From positions 596,001-660,000 of the forward strand of contig CM072860.1 in assembly GCA_036937835.1 (NCBI GenBank): a stretch of DNA of 64,000 nucleotides. Reading direction: 5' to 3'. Shown here piece after piece: positions 24,075 to 38,000 of the stretch. The notes under the pieces are model-generated. The model had not been told where the DNA came from and did not search any database. It was given only the letters and a program-made list of their open reading frames with translations. The stretch is from Pampus argenteus (Eukaryota; Chordata; Actinopteri; Scombriformes; Stromateidae). Within the stretch, counting starts at the first letter, position 1; every line of letters starts with the position of its first letter. A program made the position numbers and the translations under genes.

Positions 24075-25095
24075 TCAGAGACCGAGTGAGACGTCCGTCC
24101 TGACGGTCAGAGCTGTGTGATGGTTCCTGGCTGAGAGGCGAAGCAGCTGGTCTCTCAGCGGTCGTCCTCTGTTTGACGGCCAATCACAGCTGTTGTCCAA
24201 GAACGAGACACCACCCACTACCTTCTTGGCCAGAACTCTCAGCGAATCAGGGATCTGGGTTAAGTAGACTGACGGTTGAAGCCCCACCTTTTTCAGGTGG
24301 TCAGCATGTGTGAAGACGAGTAAGGTGTGACGATACCATTCTGGACCGAAGAGCGTCTGAACACATAAAGAATACACACAATCAAAAATATCCATATACA
24401 TACAGCACAGCGTGTACATGTGTGTGTGTTTACCTCCACGTGTTGTTCCAGGTGTGTGTTCAGGTGTGGCAGGTCAGCTCTCAAGACAAGCAACACCACG
24501 TGCACGCCCCCAGAACAGAGCTCATGCACGCTCTGTGGGTGGGGCAGCAGCTGTGTTGTGTCAATCACTCTCAGCATGAGGTCAGACTCCGCCCCCTGCC
24601 TTCTGAAATACCTTGGGAAAGTTCGTCTGATCAGGTGGCACTCTGTCGTCATGGAAACGCCAGCAACACCTGTTTGGAATTCCTGTCCACCTGCCGAATA
24701 TGAATGTATGGATGAAATTTTAGTTAAAATTTTCTGTTTTATTTGTAGATTCATCATTTTTCTGCCAGGAAAACAAAAACTTTCAAACTAAAATCTGAAT
24801 TTAGGCAAATTAAAAATATTTATCACCATCGTTTATTTTGCAAACAAATATATTTAGTTGTGCTGGACTGAAAGTTAAGCACGATATAAATAAATGTACA
24901 CATGGTAAGTCAAAATAATGACTACTAACCAATCAGAGCATTCCCCACAGAGCTCCTCCCACTCTGCCTGCTGCCTAGCAACAGCACGTTCAGCGTCAGC
25001 ACCTTCCGCTCGCCATCACCGTGACGATGACCCCAGCTGCTGAGGATGCTGAACGCGTGGTTTCCGTGGTAACTCTGTTCTGTACTTTGATCCAT
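24075..25095 (-). CDS. GIMAP/AIG1-type GTPase-like protein with altered G motifs (234 aa)
   Basis: Exons (minus): 25095-24930, 24690-24434, 24356-24075; total 705 nt, phases agree. GIMAPs are GTPases of immune-associated proteins that assemble on membranes in lymphocytes. Visible order: start MDQSTEQSYH; G1 at VLLLGSRQSGRSSVGNALIG, where the consensus GxxxxGKS Lys is Arg; the switch region TGVAGVSMTTECH; G3 region VIDTTQLL where family members have DTPGLF; GGVHVVLLVLRADLP; G4-like LLVFTHADHL; then DNSCDWPSNRGRPLRDQLL near the C-terminus (the G5-like area). No transmembrane or coiled-coil tail. The frame is intact, so it may be a nucleotide-binding-impaired member rather than a pseudogene. It sits alone between aimp1 and dkk2. 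An alternative start a few codons upstream would need a non-ATG codon. Confidence 0.85.
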
Positions 25096-26582
25096 CTGAA
25101 GATACACCGAAACTAATTTTTAAAATAAGTTTCACAGTTTGAGGTTTCACCGCGTTTGGCAAACAATGACTTAACTTAATAATTTATGACATTTTTCACA
25201 TATTTTCCTGAAAAGGAAACAGTTTATTATTTCTGAAATGATAAAATGTGCACTGAAACAAAACTATTTCTTTAGGCATGTCTAAAATCTGGAAATAATG
25301 CTAAAATTCATCCATCAATAGTGACACAAAACTCAAAAACCAGTTTGTTTATATAAATTGAAGCGTTTAACTTTAAGTTCATCTAAAAATATTCTAAAAC
25401 TAAGCTGACTTTATAATTGATCATTATAATAATCCGTTTATAGTAAATATAATAATATCAACTTTTTAATCAAGCAGCACCCATCAAAACTGTAAGATTA
25501 ACTTCACAAAAGCGAACTCTTACCTGCTTTACCAGTAGAGACGAAGATAGAGACGAGATATATTTCCTGAACTTATCGATATGGGAGCTTATTGTATGTG
25601 TGCATATTAAGAGGCGGTTACTGGTTAAATAATAACCTGTCCTGCCCACCTGTCCCTCGCTCTGTGGCTTTATTATATTGTAAAATGGACAAACATCCTG
25701 GCAGTTTAGATATGAAAGGTAAAGTGTGTGTTCCACTCTGCCAGCATCCTCTGTGTAAATAAGACTCGAAGCCATCTCTGCCTCAGGCTGCTGCTGACAG
25801 AAACATCATCATCTGCTCACAGTTCATCCGGACAGAGTCTGAAACCACACAGATAAGAACATCTGAAGCTTTTATTATCATGGACTGCATGTGAAGGCAT
25901 CACACACACACACACACACACAGACACACACACCTTCATTTACATAATGCTTTCCTTTGCCCCGAACTCAATATTAATGAATGAATGATTTTTTTGCTCC
26001 ACAGCCAGCTGAAATATATCATCAGGCTTCAATCATATTAACATCACAGTCACAAGGAAAACATACGCTGACATCAAGGAAACGAGGAAACACTGATGGC
26101 AACGTGACGATAATGCAGATAGGTCTGTGTGCGTAAGAGGCTGACCGATCCTGACTCACAGAGGGGGGGCAGAGTGTGTGTGTTATCTTTATAACAACCG
26201 TATCCAAACTAAGTACAGTGATGCCCAACAGCTATCAACCACAAAGATGGAAAACACACTCGTCGTCACACAGAAAAGGATTCTCAGAAAGGAAGATAAA
26301 AACCTTATAGGGTCATACACACCAGCAGCTTGTAGACTAAATATGGACCAGAGACTCACTGCAGTGGCCAATTAACTATAACCAAAGTGCCTCTGATGCA
26401 CCATGGGCATGTGATGTACGCCACCAACACAACTAACTCACATGTAAACCTTTTAAACACAAACGCTTCTACACCCGTTTTCAATTCATAGTTAACAATT
26501 TAACTTCAGACAGAAGTAAACAAAAGTAGCTTCCAACTTTTAATTGTGATGATTGTTGCTAGCAGATTTTATCATTAGCTAG

Positions 26583-26770
26583 TTTCAACTACTTTATATA
26601 CAGTTAGCTAGTTTAGTGCAGTGGTTCCCAACCTAGGGGTCGGGGCCCTCCAAAGGGTCACCAGATAAATCTGAGGGGTCGTGAGATGATTAATGGGAGA
26701 GGAAAGAAGAAGAAACAAAGTTCTGATACACAAATCTGTTTTCAGCTTTTGGACTTTTTCTCTGATCTAA
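26583..26770 (+). mobile_element. hAT-like non-autonomous element, copy 2 (3'-truncated)
   Basis: From TTTCAACTACTTTATATACA through CAGTGGTTCCCAACCTAGGG to GGACTTTTTCTCTGATCT. Matches copy 3 (34529-34810, inverted) including about 45 bp outside the CAGTGGTTCCCAACC end, so the element or its host repeat extends beyond that terminus. Confidence 0.75.
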
Positions 26771-27735
26771 ACATTTCATTGGATCTACTTGAAAGCCTTC
26801 AACATACACAGCAACAGATAACACCACGAAGCACCTCGTCTCCAGAGAATGTGCACAGGTGTGAAATGGTTAACGGTACATGTTAGCAGGGACAAAGTGG
26901 AAAAACATCACACACACTCACAGCACGTTCAACGGGTTATTTATGGCCTTTTTAAAGCAGTTTCACTCTCACAGTCTCTGAAGCAGAACGACCATTCGCT
27001 CTGCTTTTCACCGTCGATTTCACGGTCTGAAATATGTTCACGTTGTGAATGTTGAATGCATGATTCACCTCCGCTCTCTCCTAACAGCTTAACAAACGTC
27101 TCCCAGGTAATGTACTCATCTGTAGTAGCAACAAGGAGCTAATGTTAGCATAAAGTCAGAAGTGAAGGTCCCTTTATGATGGAAGTGTTCATATGGGCAC
27201 CTTGACTGAAAAATGGTGAACTTGTCCTTTAAAAACGTTTTAACTTTTATATAAATCTTTCCCAAAAGAAGAAAAAGTATGACGTTCAAATGTGTTCGGA
27301 GTGGAGTAAACTCTGGTTTATGGATTTTATAAGCTATAAAACATCTGTTTTTACTCGAATAATTTAGACAACAGAAGAAATGAAATCAGATAAAATGTTA
27401 ATGTTGAACTTGAGACCCCGTAAACTTAAATTTAAGACGAACGGATGATTTCTGGCCTGATATAAGATTCTCTTTTTAATATCTGTCCTCGGTGCCATTA
27501 TGCTTTCTGTCTTTCACTATGAAGAAAGAAATCACCTGTTATCATTCCAACAGATTCAAGCCATCAGTTAAAACATGTGTTTGAACTTTAACTCATAAAT
27601 AACTTTTATCTTCACACGTGGAATCGTTTCCTGAGTCTTTACAGGCATGTGGGGACATCCTCATCCCCAACCACCAGCTACTGCTCCAACCAGATGGAGG
27701 ACTCGGTCTCAGATGTTCAATGCTAAATGTGGGCA

Positions 27736-27975
27736 TTCGTGCTAAAGGAGTAGTTCAACATTTCTGGTAATATATTTTTTAGGCTTCTTTCCACGAGTGA
27801 GATGAAAAGATGGATATAAATTTCATAAATGTGCTTTGAAGCTGGACCAGGATAAGGTTAGCCTAGCTTAGCATGAATACTAGACGCAAGGTGAAACAAT
27901 AAAAACTAACAAAAAATGCATCTAATGCTCACTAATCATTATGTCGTTTGATTAATCTGTGCAGAAACAGTAGTG
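27736..27975 (+). repeat. Dispersed repeat of percomorph type (AGTTCAACATTT...GCTTAGCAT)
   Basis: The phrase order AGTAGTTCAACATTTCTGG, GAGATGAAAAGATGGATA, GAAGCTGGACCAGGA, TTAGCCTAGCTTAGCAT, CTCACTAATCATTATGTCG, GTTTGATTAATCTGTGCAGA is that of a short interspersed repeat I recall as common in percomorph genomes. A related piece is at 38105-38250. Confidence 0.6.
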
Positions 27976-28059
27976 TCAAATTATAAATGTTGAGTAATAT
28001 GTATTTGAGATGTGATTCTTTTTGACACAAAGCAGACACAAAGGCACGTTTTAAAAGAC

Positions 28060-28960
28060 AAATCCTTTTAATCATGAAACTTGAATGTCACGCTGTCTTA
28101 TGAAGTGATGAAAACAAACCCCAAAATAATCTGGCAGAGTGACGCATCTCAAACAGGTAAATAATTATAGCAACATTCATCCAGAATACAGGAACATCTC
28201 ATAGAAAAATAACAACAACAACAACAGTGCAGTCAACCAGGACGTCCGGACAGACGTGCCAACGAGTCTCTATTGAAGCCCACTTATCTTCCTCTTGCCT
28301 ATAATTGTGATGTTTGGCTCGAGGTGCCATTTTTTAATTACAGAGCTTTCTGTTTCTGTCCTACATCAGTGGATAGATGAAGTAAAATATGTAACTGTGA
28401 CAAAATAAATCTGCTTATTTCAGTTCAAGTGATCAGACAGTTAATGCGTAATGGATTTACCTGATTCTGTGTTGAAACTGTTTTGATATTTGGTTTTGAA
28501 GCCAGTGAAACTATCCGGGCCGTTTGTTTGTAGAGGCGCTGGAGGCGACTACAACAGGCGTCAGGTTTTCAGTATTAAAAGCGTTTCCTGTCGGTGTAAA
28601 TGGGGTCAAACCGGATTTCAAAGTGGTTTCGGACCGTCTAGACACAGAGCAGGAAACCAGATCTGAACTACAAAGAGTTTCACATCCCGCTGAGTTTGTG
28701 TGTGAATGCAGCCTGACAGGAAGCTAATTAGCATTGAGCTACTGGGACAGTTTTAAGGAGGAGGAGGATTACAGGGAGCGTTCACAGGTGTGGACAGGTA
28801 AGGTTGTTCAACCCTCCCTCCACTTCTCTCTCTTCTGTCTCGGTCTGCCTCTCATTCACTTTGGGGTCAGTCATCGGCAAAGACCTTCCTTCCTTCCTTC
28901 CTTCCTTCCTTCCTTCCTCTCTCCATCCGTCTGTCTTTCTTTCCATCTGTCCGTCCACCC
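28060..28960 (-). other. Probable 3' UTR of dkk2
   Basis: Minus-strand continuation after the dkk2 stop; contains a (TTCC)n run at 28887-28920 and a possible ATTAAA at the far end near 28070. Inferred from position. Confidence 0.35.
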
Positions 28961-30280
28961 TCAGTTTCTCTGACACACATGAAGTCTCGTCTTCGCCACT
29001 GCTGATGGTGACTTTGACGACGAAGAGGACGAAGACAGCAGTGACGTGTGAGGAGAGGAGTGGCGAGGTGAGGACGACGCAAACTTGGACTTTGCTGCGG
29101 CTGAAAGCAGTGATGATGATGATGATGATGATGAAGATGACGCCAATCTTGATAAAGGCTGAGTATTAGGCTCCCATAGTGTGCGGCAGCCGAGTCCATC
29201 GCCGCAGGGGCAGCGCTGGAACAGCTCCAGGCCGTGGTTCCCCTTCCGGCGCTGTCTCGTGCAGACCTGTCCCTCCCGCAACACCGGCTTGCAGATTCGA
29301 GTCCAGAAGTGACGGGCGCAGCACAAACTGTCCGAACAGTCGGAGGAGCGCAGACAAGGATCCCCGACCTGACCTGGACACACAGAGACAGACACAACAA
29401 CGGTTAACGGTTTTAAAATAAAAGCTCCTGTGGTTCCTAGTCGTCAGGTTTCTGGAGGTTTCTGGGATGAACCTGTACCAGAAGAAGAAGAAGAAGAAGA
29501 GCTGAGGAGACTCACCTTTACCTGATGGCCCTTTGACGTCCATCCTCCCTCTCTTTCTCCATCCTTTCTTTTTAGACAGTGGACTCATCTCTCCGTCTGT
29601 GTCCGGGATCCTCTGAGACACAAAACTGTTCATGTCAGGAACACAAATATCTGCAATGAAGAGAGAAGAACAGTTGAGAAACATACACACAGACATTATT
29701 TTATTTATAAAAACATAAACAAATATGAATATAGATGAGTATTGTGTTAGTATGTATATATACTATGTCAAGATTATGAAATACATCAACATCAGGTTTT
29801 GTTTTCCTGATCTTCTGTACCATCGTCACCTTGGTGACAGTGCACATTACTGCTTTTATTTTGAACTTTAGACAATCTTACTGTTGCTACAGCGGTTGCC
29901 AGGACAACACATGCCGTCTCTATGGCAACGCCTCTTCCTCCTGCGGCAGGTCTGGCAGCGGGAGTGGGCGGGGCCTTTGGTGGGGGCGTGGCAGTAGCTT
30001 CCCTCGCTGCACTCCAGGTCGCTCATGCACTGATAGAGCTGCAGAAACACGACAACCGTTATTGTACAGACAGAAATAACCGAAACGCGCCACAATCACA
30101 CAAGAAACACACACTCACCGTCAGGTCCACGCTCGGCTCCCACGCGCTCCGGTTCACCGGCAGCGCGTGACCCTCCCGCAGGATCACCGTCCTGATGGAG
30201 TTGAGTCTGACACGCGCCTCCCCGCAGCGGGAAAACAGCAGCAGGAGACACGTGGTGAGGAGCAGCTCACGGGTCATCAT
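28961..30280 (-). CDS. dkk2: Dickkopf-2 (Wnt/LRP5-6 modulator) with a Ser-rich insertion
   Basis: Secreted ligand of LRP5/6 and Kremen. Exons (minus): 30280-30119, 30038-29882, 29650-29522, 29373-28961; 861 nt, 286 aa (human 259). Start is MMTRELLLTTCLLLL, a signal peptide. Cys-rich domain 1 runs from LYQCMSDLEC to SNNICVP with ten Cys, including RRCHRDGMCCPG. Linker is basic (SKKKGWRKRG). Cys-rich domain 2 runs from GDPCLRSSDC through CCARHFWTRICKPVL, GQVCTRQRRKGNHGLELFQR and CPCGDGLGC to RLHVCQRN, also with ten Cys. Oddity: between the ninth and tenth Cys of domain 2 there are 70 residues (about 213-282) against about 17-18 in human DKK2; the extra part holds two poly-Ser tracts, one coded by a TCA/TCT microsatellite (29110-29136). 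No good donor or acceptor pair suggests this is an intron. Confidence 0.95.
29110..29136 (+). repeat. (GAT)n coding microsatellite in dkk2
   Basis: Trinucleotide run inside the last dkk2 exon, read on the minus strand as TCA codons (Ser). Confidence 0.9.
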
Positions 30281-30497
30281 CACTGCTGCTGGAGGAAAAC
30301 ACACCAATGACAAACTGTTACCATAACAACGTGATAAAAGTAAAGAAATGATCAATACATCAATTTATTATTAATTATCCAAACTAACGTTTCTGAAGTT
30401 GATCTCTCACATCATCTCCTCGTTTTTAAAGTTTTTATGATTTTAATGATTAAAGGTTTTAAAAATATCAAAGTATAAATAAAGTAAAGCGTCTTAC

Positions 30498-30640
30498 CTG
30501 TTCAAAGATGGCAGATTAATAAATAAATCCACAGCTCAGAGGAACAAGCTGCACGAGCCCGTCCGGCTGCAGGTATGCACACAGGTGAGATGCACGCGGA
30601 CCCTGATCCACTTTATAGGCTGCTACGCGCGCGCCTGGTC
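30498..30640 (-). other. Probable dkk2 5' UTR exon and promoter-proximal GC-rich segment
   Basis: A donor GAACAG then GTAAGACG (minus, exon end 30498) precedes an acceptor-like CTCCAGCAG just before the ATG at 30280. Upstream is GC- and CpG-rich (GCGCGCG near 30627), unlike the surrounding AT-rich DNA, as expected for a vertebrate promoter. The 5' limit is approximate. Confidence 0.5.
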
Positions 30641-32063
30641 CAACCCCCTGCCTCCCGCGCACACATCGATACCCGCGTGCCCCCCTCACCTGCAGCCATC
30701 GATACGGTGTGTGTGTGTGGAGGGGGGATGTAAATAAAGACAAATACAAATAAAAACAACCATATGTGTAGTTAATTATTCTGTATATACTGGAGTCTCC
30801 ACTAAATACATACTTTATATACTTTATATATACTTTATATACCATATGATTCTGTTCTGTAGATTATATAGACACACACAGGGGAAGTACACGTTTGTAC
30901 ATTTACTCAGTTACTGTGTACAGTACGTGCTACTGGACGGTGTTTTGCAGTGTTTGTGTTATATTGTGTTTAATCAGTGTTGTGTTAGTGTTGTATGGAA
31001 ACCATGACTTCATCTACAACCAAAACTCCTCCAGAGTGTGCAAAAGTGAAAACGTTGATTGACGTTTATTGCTCACATTAAACTAAATGCCAGGAAGGCA
31101 TGACGCTGCACATGCGCAGTAGGAGGAGGATTACCTGCTGCAGCGCTTAATGTGAACAACGTGTCTGAAATATTTATAATATAATATGGACCAGATATAA
31201 TGAAACTAGATTTTAAAGGAATATTCCATCAACATTTCAGTGCACTTCAATAGTGATTTAGTCACACACACACACAGACACACACACACACACACACACA
31301 CAGACACAGACAATCACTGCTTTCACAGATCAGTTTACCAATTGTTAAGCTCACCTGGAGCTACCTTTCCTCTTCCTCTCCTTTTATGTTTTCTTGATGT
31401 CGGGTTTGGGTCAGATGTGTCACATTGGTGGAGAAGATCCAGGTTTTTGTAACCTGGATAAAAGTGATCATAACTGTGCATGTAAACAAACACTTGACTC
31501 ATAAATATCATAATATATAATATATAAATCTCAAATATCTGGAGGAACCATCACTTTAGGCAGATTAATGATCAATTAATGATCAATCTGACAATATTCA
31601 ATTAGTCAGTAGTGAAAATTCACTCAAAATTAGATTTAACTTCTCTGTCAACAATAATGTCTGAATTAAATCTGTTAGGTTAATAATCAAATGACATTAC
31701 TCAACAATTTTATATATTTTTAAATATTTTTAGTATTTTAACATTTTAAATGAGACCTTTTTCATTTTCGAACCGTCTGTTCTGACTTTACATATTGCTC
31801 TATCTTGATGACAATTAAACCCACAACCTTTGTCAGTAACATTTAACCTTTCCACACTCACGAAACGGGCACACCTGTGCACAGATGTGTGTGTGTGTGT
31901 GTGTGTGTGTGTTTTAATTTAGTCGATACAATCATTGATGACTGATAAGATTAAAACACCAACCAACACAGAAATGACTTATTTTCATACAAAACACACT
32001 TTACCACAGACACACACATTTCCCTTCAGATAAATGTCAACGTTAAAGAAGTTAATGAATAGG

Positions 32064-32135
32064 ACACACACACACACGCACACACACGCACAGACACACA
32101 CGCACGCACACACACACACACACAGACACACACCA

Positions 32136-32181
<46 letters not shown>
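32064..32181 (+). repeat. (CA)n microsatellite
   Basis: About 118 bp of CA with GC and AG interruptions. Confidence 0.93.
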
Positions 32182-32184
<3 letters not shown>

Positions 32185-32311
32185 AGTATTATGTCATCAG
32201 TATCATATTTACACCAGTCACACATAATGTTTCTGTAATGTCGTCCTCACCTGCAGCTCTGTGTGTGATATCAGTTTATCTGAAGTGAACCAAATATTTG
32301 CCCTCCAAACT

Positions 32312-33220
<909 letters not shown>

Positions 33221-33426
33221 ATATCTCCTATAAATGATGTTTATAATCCTGAAAGGACAAAATAAGTAAAAAATGAATGTAAATATTGATAAAAGTTGAA
33301 CTGAAAATCAACAATCCATATTTGTCCCGTTAACGAGTTAATGAAGCTGTAAAGCGAACGTGTTCCTGCACATGCTCAGTAGCGTCTGTCTTACACTGAA
33401 CCGCTCTGCAGACTGAAAACTACTCA

Positions 33427-33860
33427 GGCTGTGATACACACACAGTACATGTACTCAGGCTGTGATACACACACAGTACATGTACTCAGACTGTGATACA
33501 CACACAGTACATGTACTCAGACTGTGATACACACACAGTACATGTACTCAGGCTGTGATACACACACAGTACATGTTAGTAGACTGTGATACACACACAG
33601 TACATGTACTCAGACTGTGATACACACACAGTACATGTACTCAGACTGTGATACACACACAGTACATGTACTCAGACTGTGATACACACACAGTACATGT
33701 TAGTAGACTGTGATACACACACAGTACATGTACTCAGACTGTGATACACACACAGTACATGTACTCAGGCTGTGATACACACACAGTACATGTACTCAGA
33801 CTGTGATACACACACAGTACATGTACTCAGACTGTGATACACACACAGTACATGTTAGTA
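33427..33860 (+). repeat. 31-bp minisatellite (ACTGTGATACACACACAGTA)
   Basis: About 14 copies of a 31-bp unit; a variant with TAGTAGACTG replacing ACTCAGACTG appears at regular intervals (33578, 33702, 33856), indicating higher-order duplication of about four units. Confidence 0.95.
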
Positions 33861-33997
33861 GATCCGCTCACTGAGATTAGATGACAAGAAGAAAAACACA
33901 GAAAATCACCAGAATGAGCTTTAAGAAAAAAGTAGATATATCATAGTACAGTAAAACCCTACAGACAGAGTGAAACGGAAAACAATACAGCTGAAAC

Positions 33998-34077
33998 TAA
34001 CACAACACACACACACACACACCAACACACACACAACACACACACACAACACACACACACACACACACACACACAGT
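33998..34077 (+). repeat. (CA)n microsatellite
   Basis: CACACA with CAACACA interruptions. Confidence 0.92.
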
Positions 34078-34528
34078 CTCAGAGGGATGAGTATCGAGGC
34101 TGCTGGCTGTTTCATTCATTACACTGACATGATAAATAAGAGAGAAAGAGAGAGATCATTGTATTACTCATGTTGTGGGGACTTTACCTTCCTTCTGGGG
34201 ACAAAAATCAAAGTGTCAATTATTTAAATGAAGTCTCTAAAAATAATTTGAACTTCCTCTGAAGTTATAAACACATGACTATGTGTGTTCATTTACAGAA
34301 AACAAACAGAAACAGGTGAGCTTTCTACCTTACTGCAACAGGAAGACAGGTGATCAGTTAAGGTGGACAACAGCGCCATCATGTGGCCACATGTACAAAC
34401 GCAATTCATATAATATTAATAATGCAGTCATTTCAGAAATGTAAATGCAGTCTGAACTGAGATCTTGATGTATATGATATGATGTGATATTTACACCAAA
34501 TACACACAGTGGAGTGACACTACATTTA

Positions 34529-34810
34529 CTGAAATAGTGATTTTTACCTCTAAACTTCTCACATGGTTTCATTTCAATAAATGTTCAAATGATCCAATAT
34601 TTCAGCAAAAATCAAAGATTAGAGAAAAAGTCCAAAAGCTGAAAACAGATTTGTGTATCAGAACTTTGTTTCTTCTTCTTTCCTCTCCCATTAATCATCT
34701 CACGACCCCTCAGATTTATCTGGTGACCCTTTGGAGGGCCCCGACCCCTAGGTTGGGAACCACTGGACTAAACTAGCTAACTGTATATAAAGTAGTTGAA
34801 ACTAGCTCCA
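34529..34810 (-). mobile_element. hAT-like non-autonomous element, copy 3
   Basis: Inverted relative to copies 1 and 2. Reading on the minus strand, it starts near AGTTTCAACTACTTTATATA, passes CAGTGGTTCCCAACCTAGG and ends near GTAAAAATCACTATTTC. This is the most complete of the three. Confidence 0.75.
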
Positions 34811-35013
34811 CCTCCAGCAGCTACAACAGTAACATGCTGCTCTAACACTGATGCTCAGCAGCTTTAAACGTCTCCCTGCAGCAGTCAACAGAGGGTTAAT
34901 TTAACCCTGTTCCTCTTCCTGTGTTCAGTCTGCAGTAAAACCTGTTTCCACTCGCCTGACACATATTTCAAACCCTGAGTCTTTGGGTGTTGTTCACAAA
35001 AGACTCAGAGATC

Positions 35014-38000
35014 ATGTTTGTGTCCAGATTTCTCTGCAGATTTAGTTTCGGCTGCTCTCAGCCTGCAAGACGATGGATCTACAAGGTGAGTTAAACAAAA
35101 AAACTCAGACAGAAACCAGGAACAGGAATGAGAGACTCACACATCTCTCTCTATAGTCTGTAGAGGTGTGTGAAAAGATCAACACAGCTGCTTTTTACAG
35201 TCGGTATCCATGTGTATGGATTCAATTAAAACCAGGCAGCAGTGGTAGAAGAAGTATTAAGATCCTTTACTTCAGTAAAAGTATCAAAACAATGTAAAAA
35301 TACTCCATTACAATATTACGACAGCTGTACAGAACATGTTTGTTTTCAACCATTTAGTTTGTGTTTCTGCAACTCATTAAATAATCTAATATACAAACTT
35401 ATTAATAAAACAAACAATATATGAGCATCTCCTGATTTGCTGATGTTGAGCCAGTTTTAGTGTTTTGACTCTACTGACTGTCCTCAGTAAACTCACACAA
35501 TGTTGCTGCTCACCTAGCATTAGCATTAGCATTAGCATTAGCATGTCTGTGCTTACTTTGAGAGGAGGAGCTCATACGTGGACAACGCTGTGATATTATT
35601 TATTTATTTGGTTCCCTTCATGAAATTGCTTTGTTTTGACTTTACTTTGTTTATCATTTGTATTTGTAAATAAATGAAAAGAAATGAGCAAACATGGACT
35701 TGCATCATTGGTTAATTGAAGAATCCTAAACGAGATAATTGAAACTGATGGCTGAATCCTGATTTTGATGTTTTATCAGTTGTTTTGTTGTCATCGACTG
35801 TATTCTGACTTTAGGCATTAAATGACTTGATGAGTCAGAGTCAGACACTTCATGAACCACAGAAGTCGTCCTACTTTCAGGTACATCCGGGGAAAACAGT
35901 TGTGAAAATAATAATTTCTTCAATCTTAGTCCAGTCCGGTCTGGTCGTCCTGTGTTGTCTCCAGTTTCAGCAGTCAACCTCCATCAAAAGGTAAAAACTC
36001 TTCCTTTCTTTCTTTCTTTCTTTCTCTTTTGTTCCCTTAATTTACTTAAAGTAATAGTTTAAGATTTTGGGAAAACAAACTGAAACAGGCTGATTGCACA
36101 TTATTTCTCTGTAAATAAATTCAGACAGAAACTTCACTAGTGAGACAAAGCAGAGGTTGAACTGTGGAGGCAGTTCACGGCCTTCCACTGGGAAGCCCCG
36201 CCCTGCTGCGATGTGACAGTGTTTATATCAAACACTCGACACTGCGCCTCCTCTGGTCCTCAGCAGTACATCTGCCAAGCGTGAAGTCAATTGGATGAAC
36301 AGTTCTCGAGATATGAGAAGGACATACAGACAACCAGATAGATATACATGAGTCAGGAGGGGATTATCAAATCAAATCAAATCAAATTTTATTTATATAG
36401 CCCAAAATCACAAAATACATTTGTCTCAGAGGGCTTTACAATCTGTACAGGGAGTGACACCCTCTGTCCTTAGACCCTCGATTCGAGTGAGGAAAAACTT
36501 GACCACCAAAAAACCTTTTAACAGGAAAAAAGGTGGAAGAAACCTCAGGAAGAGCCACAAAGGAGGGATCCCTCTCCCAGGACGGACAGACGTGCAATGA
36601 TGTCACATGTACAGAACAAATCAACACACACATATTGTACACTCCACATATTGTACAATGAATAATAATGAATTACAGTTGATGATAGGAATAGGTTACA
36701 ATGAATGATGAATTATTACAGTAGCAGCAAATCATTACATAACTATAATCTGTAATGGGGATATGGCAACAATGATGACGGCGACAACACATGCAGTAGA
36801 CGCCACGCAGGACCACAGCAGCAGACACAGTCCACAAGAACCTGCTGGACGAGAGAGCACAGAAACTCCGGGGAAGAAGTTTAATTAGTAACATGATAGA
36901 TAGATGGATTAGATAGATGGATAGATAAGGAGAGAGAGAGAATGAGAGAGAGCGAGAGAGTATGTGAGTCCCCCAGCAGTCTAGTTCTATGGCAGCATAA
37001 CTAAGGGATGACCTGAGCCAGCCCTAACTATAAGCTTTATCAAAAAGGAAAGTCTTAAGTCTACTCTTAAAGGTGTTGACCGTGTCTGCCTCCCGAACAC
37101 AGAGTGGTAGTTTATTCCACAGAAGAGGAGCTTGATAGCTGAAAGCTCTGGCTCCCAATCTACTTTTAGACACTATAGGAACCACAAGGAACCCACCATC
37201 CTGGGAGCGCAATGTTCTAGTGGGGTGGTAAGGTACTATGAGCTCTTTTAAATATGATGGTGCCTGACCATGAAGAGCTTTGTAAGTTAGGAGAAGAATT
37301 TTAAATTCTATTCTAGATTTAACGGGTAGCCAGTGCAAGGAAGCCAAAATGGGAGAGATGTGATCTCTGATCTTGGTTCCTGTCAGAACACGTGCAGCAG
37401 CATTCTGAATCAGCTGCAAACTCTTAAGAGACTTATTAGAGCAGCCTGATAGCAAAGAGTTACAATAGTCCAGCCTAGAAGTAACAAATGCATGGACTAG
37501 TTTTTCTGCATCCACTTGAGAAATGATGCGTCTGATTTTGGCAATGTTACGCAAGTGGAAGAATGCAGTCCTCGAAAGTTGTTTTATATAGTTATTAAAG
37601 GACAAGTCTTGATCAAAGACAACGCCAAGATTTTTTACGGTGGAGCTGGAGGCCAGGGTGATCCCATCTAAGGCTAAATCTCTGGAATGATAGTTTCTAA
37701 GGTGTTTGGGTCCTATTAGGAGAACTTCAGTTTTTTCTGAATTTAGCTTCAGAAAATTGTGGGTCATCCAATTTTTTATGTCCTTAATGCATGCTTGAAG
37801 TCTAGTCAAGTGATTGGTTTCATCAGGCTTGATCGATAAATATAATTGGGTGTCGTCAGCATAACAGTGAAAGTTAATTGAATGATTCCTAATAATGTTC
37901 CCTAAGGGAAGCATATATAAACTGAAAAGAAGTGGCCCTAATACAGAACCTTGTGGGACTCCATGAGAAACTTTGGTTTGCATGGAGGCTACATCATGAA

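Larger units (their letters stand above)
25096..28059. other. Intergenic, decayed repeats, no gene recognised
   Basis: Contains a (CA)n run (25899-25940), an hAT-like copy (26583-26770) and a common percomorph dispersed repeat (27736-27975). Short open frames show no domain. Confidence 0.5.

Noticed and set aside
33427..33860. CRISPR-like array because of regular 31-bp periodicity
   Set aside because: There are no unique spacers between repeats and the genome is vertebrate; it is a head-to-tail minisatellite.
37024..37983. A 319-codon minus-strand frame as a host gene
   Set aside because: It carries reverse-transcriptase blocks (YADD, TSRLDYCNSLL) and a LINE-type tail, so it belongs to a transposable element.
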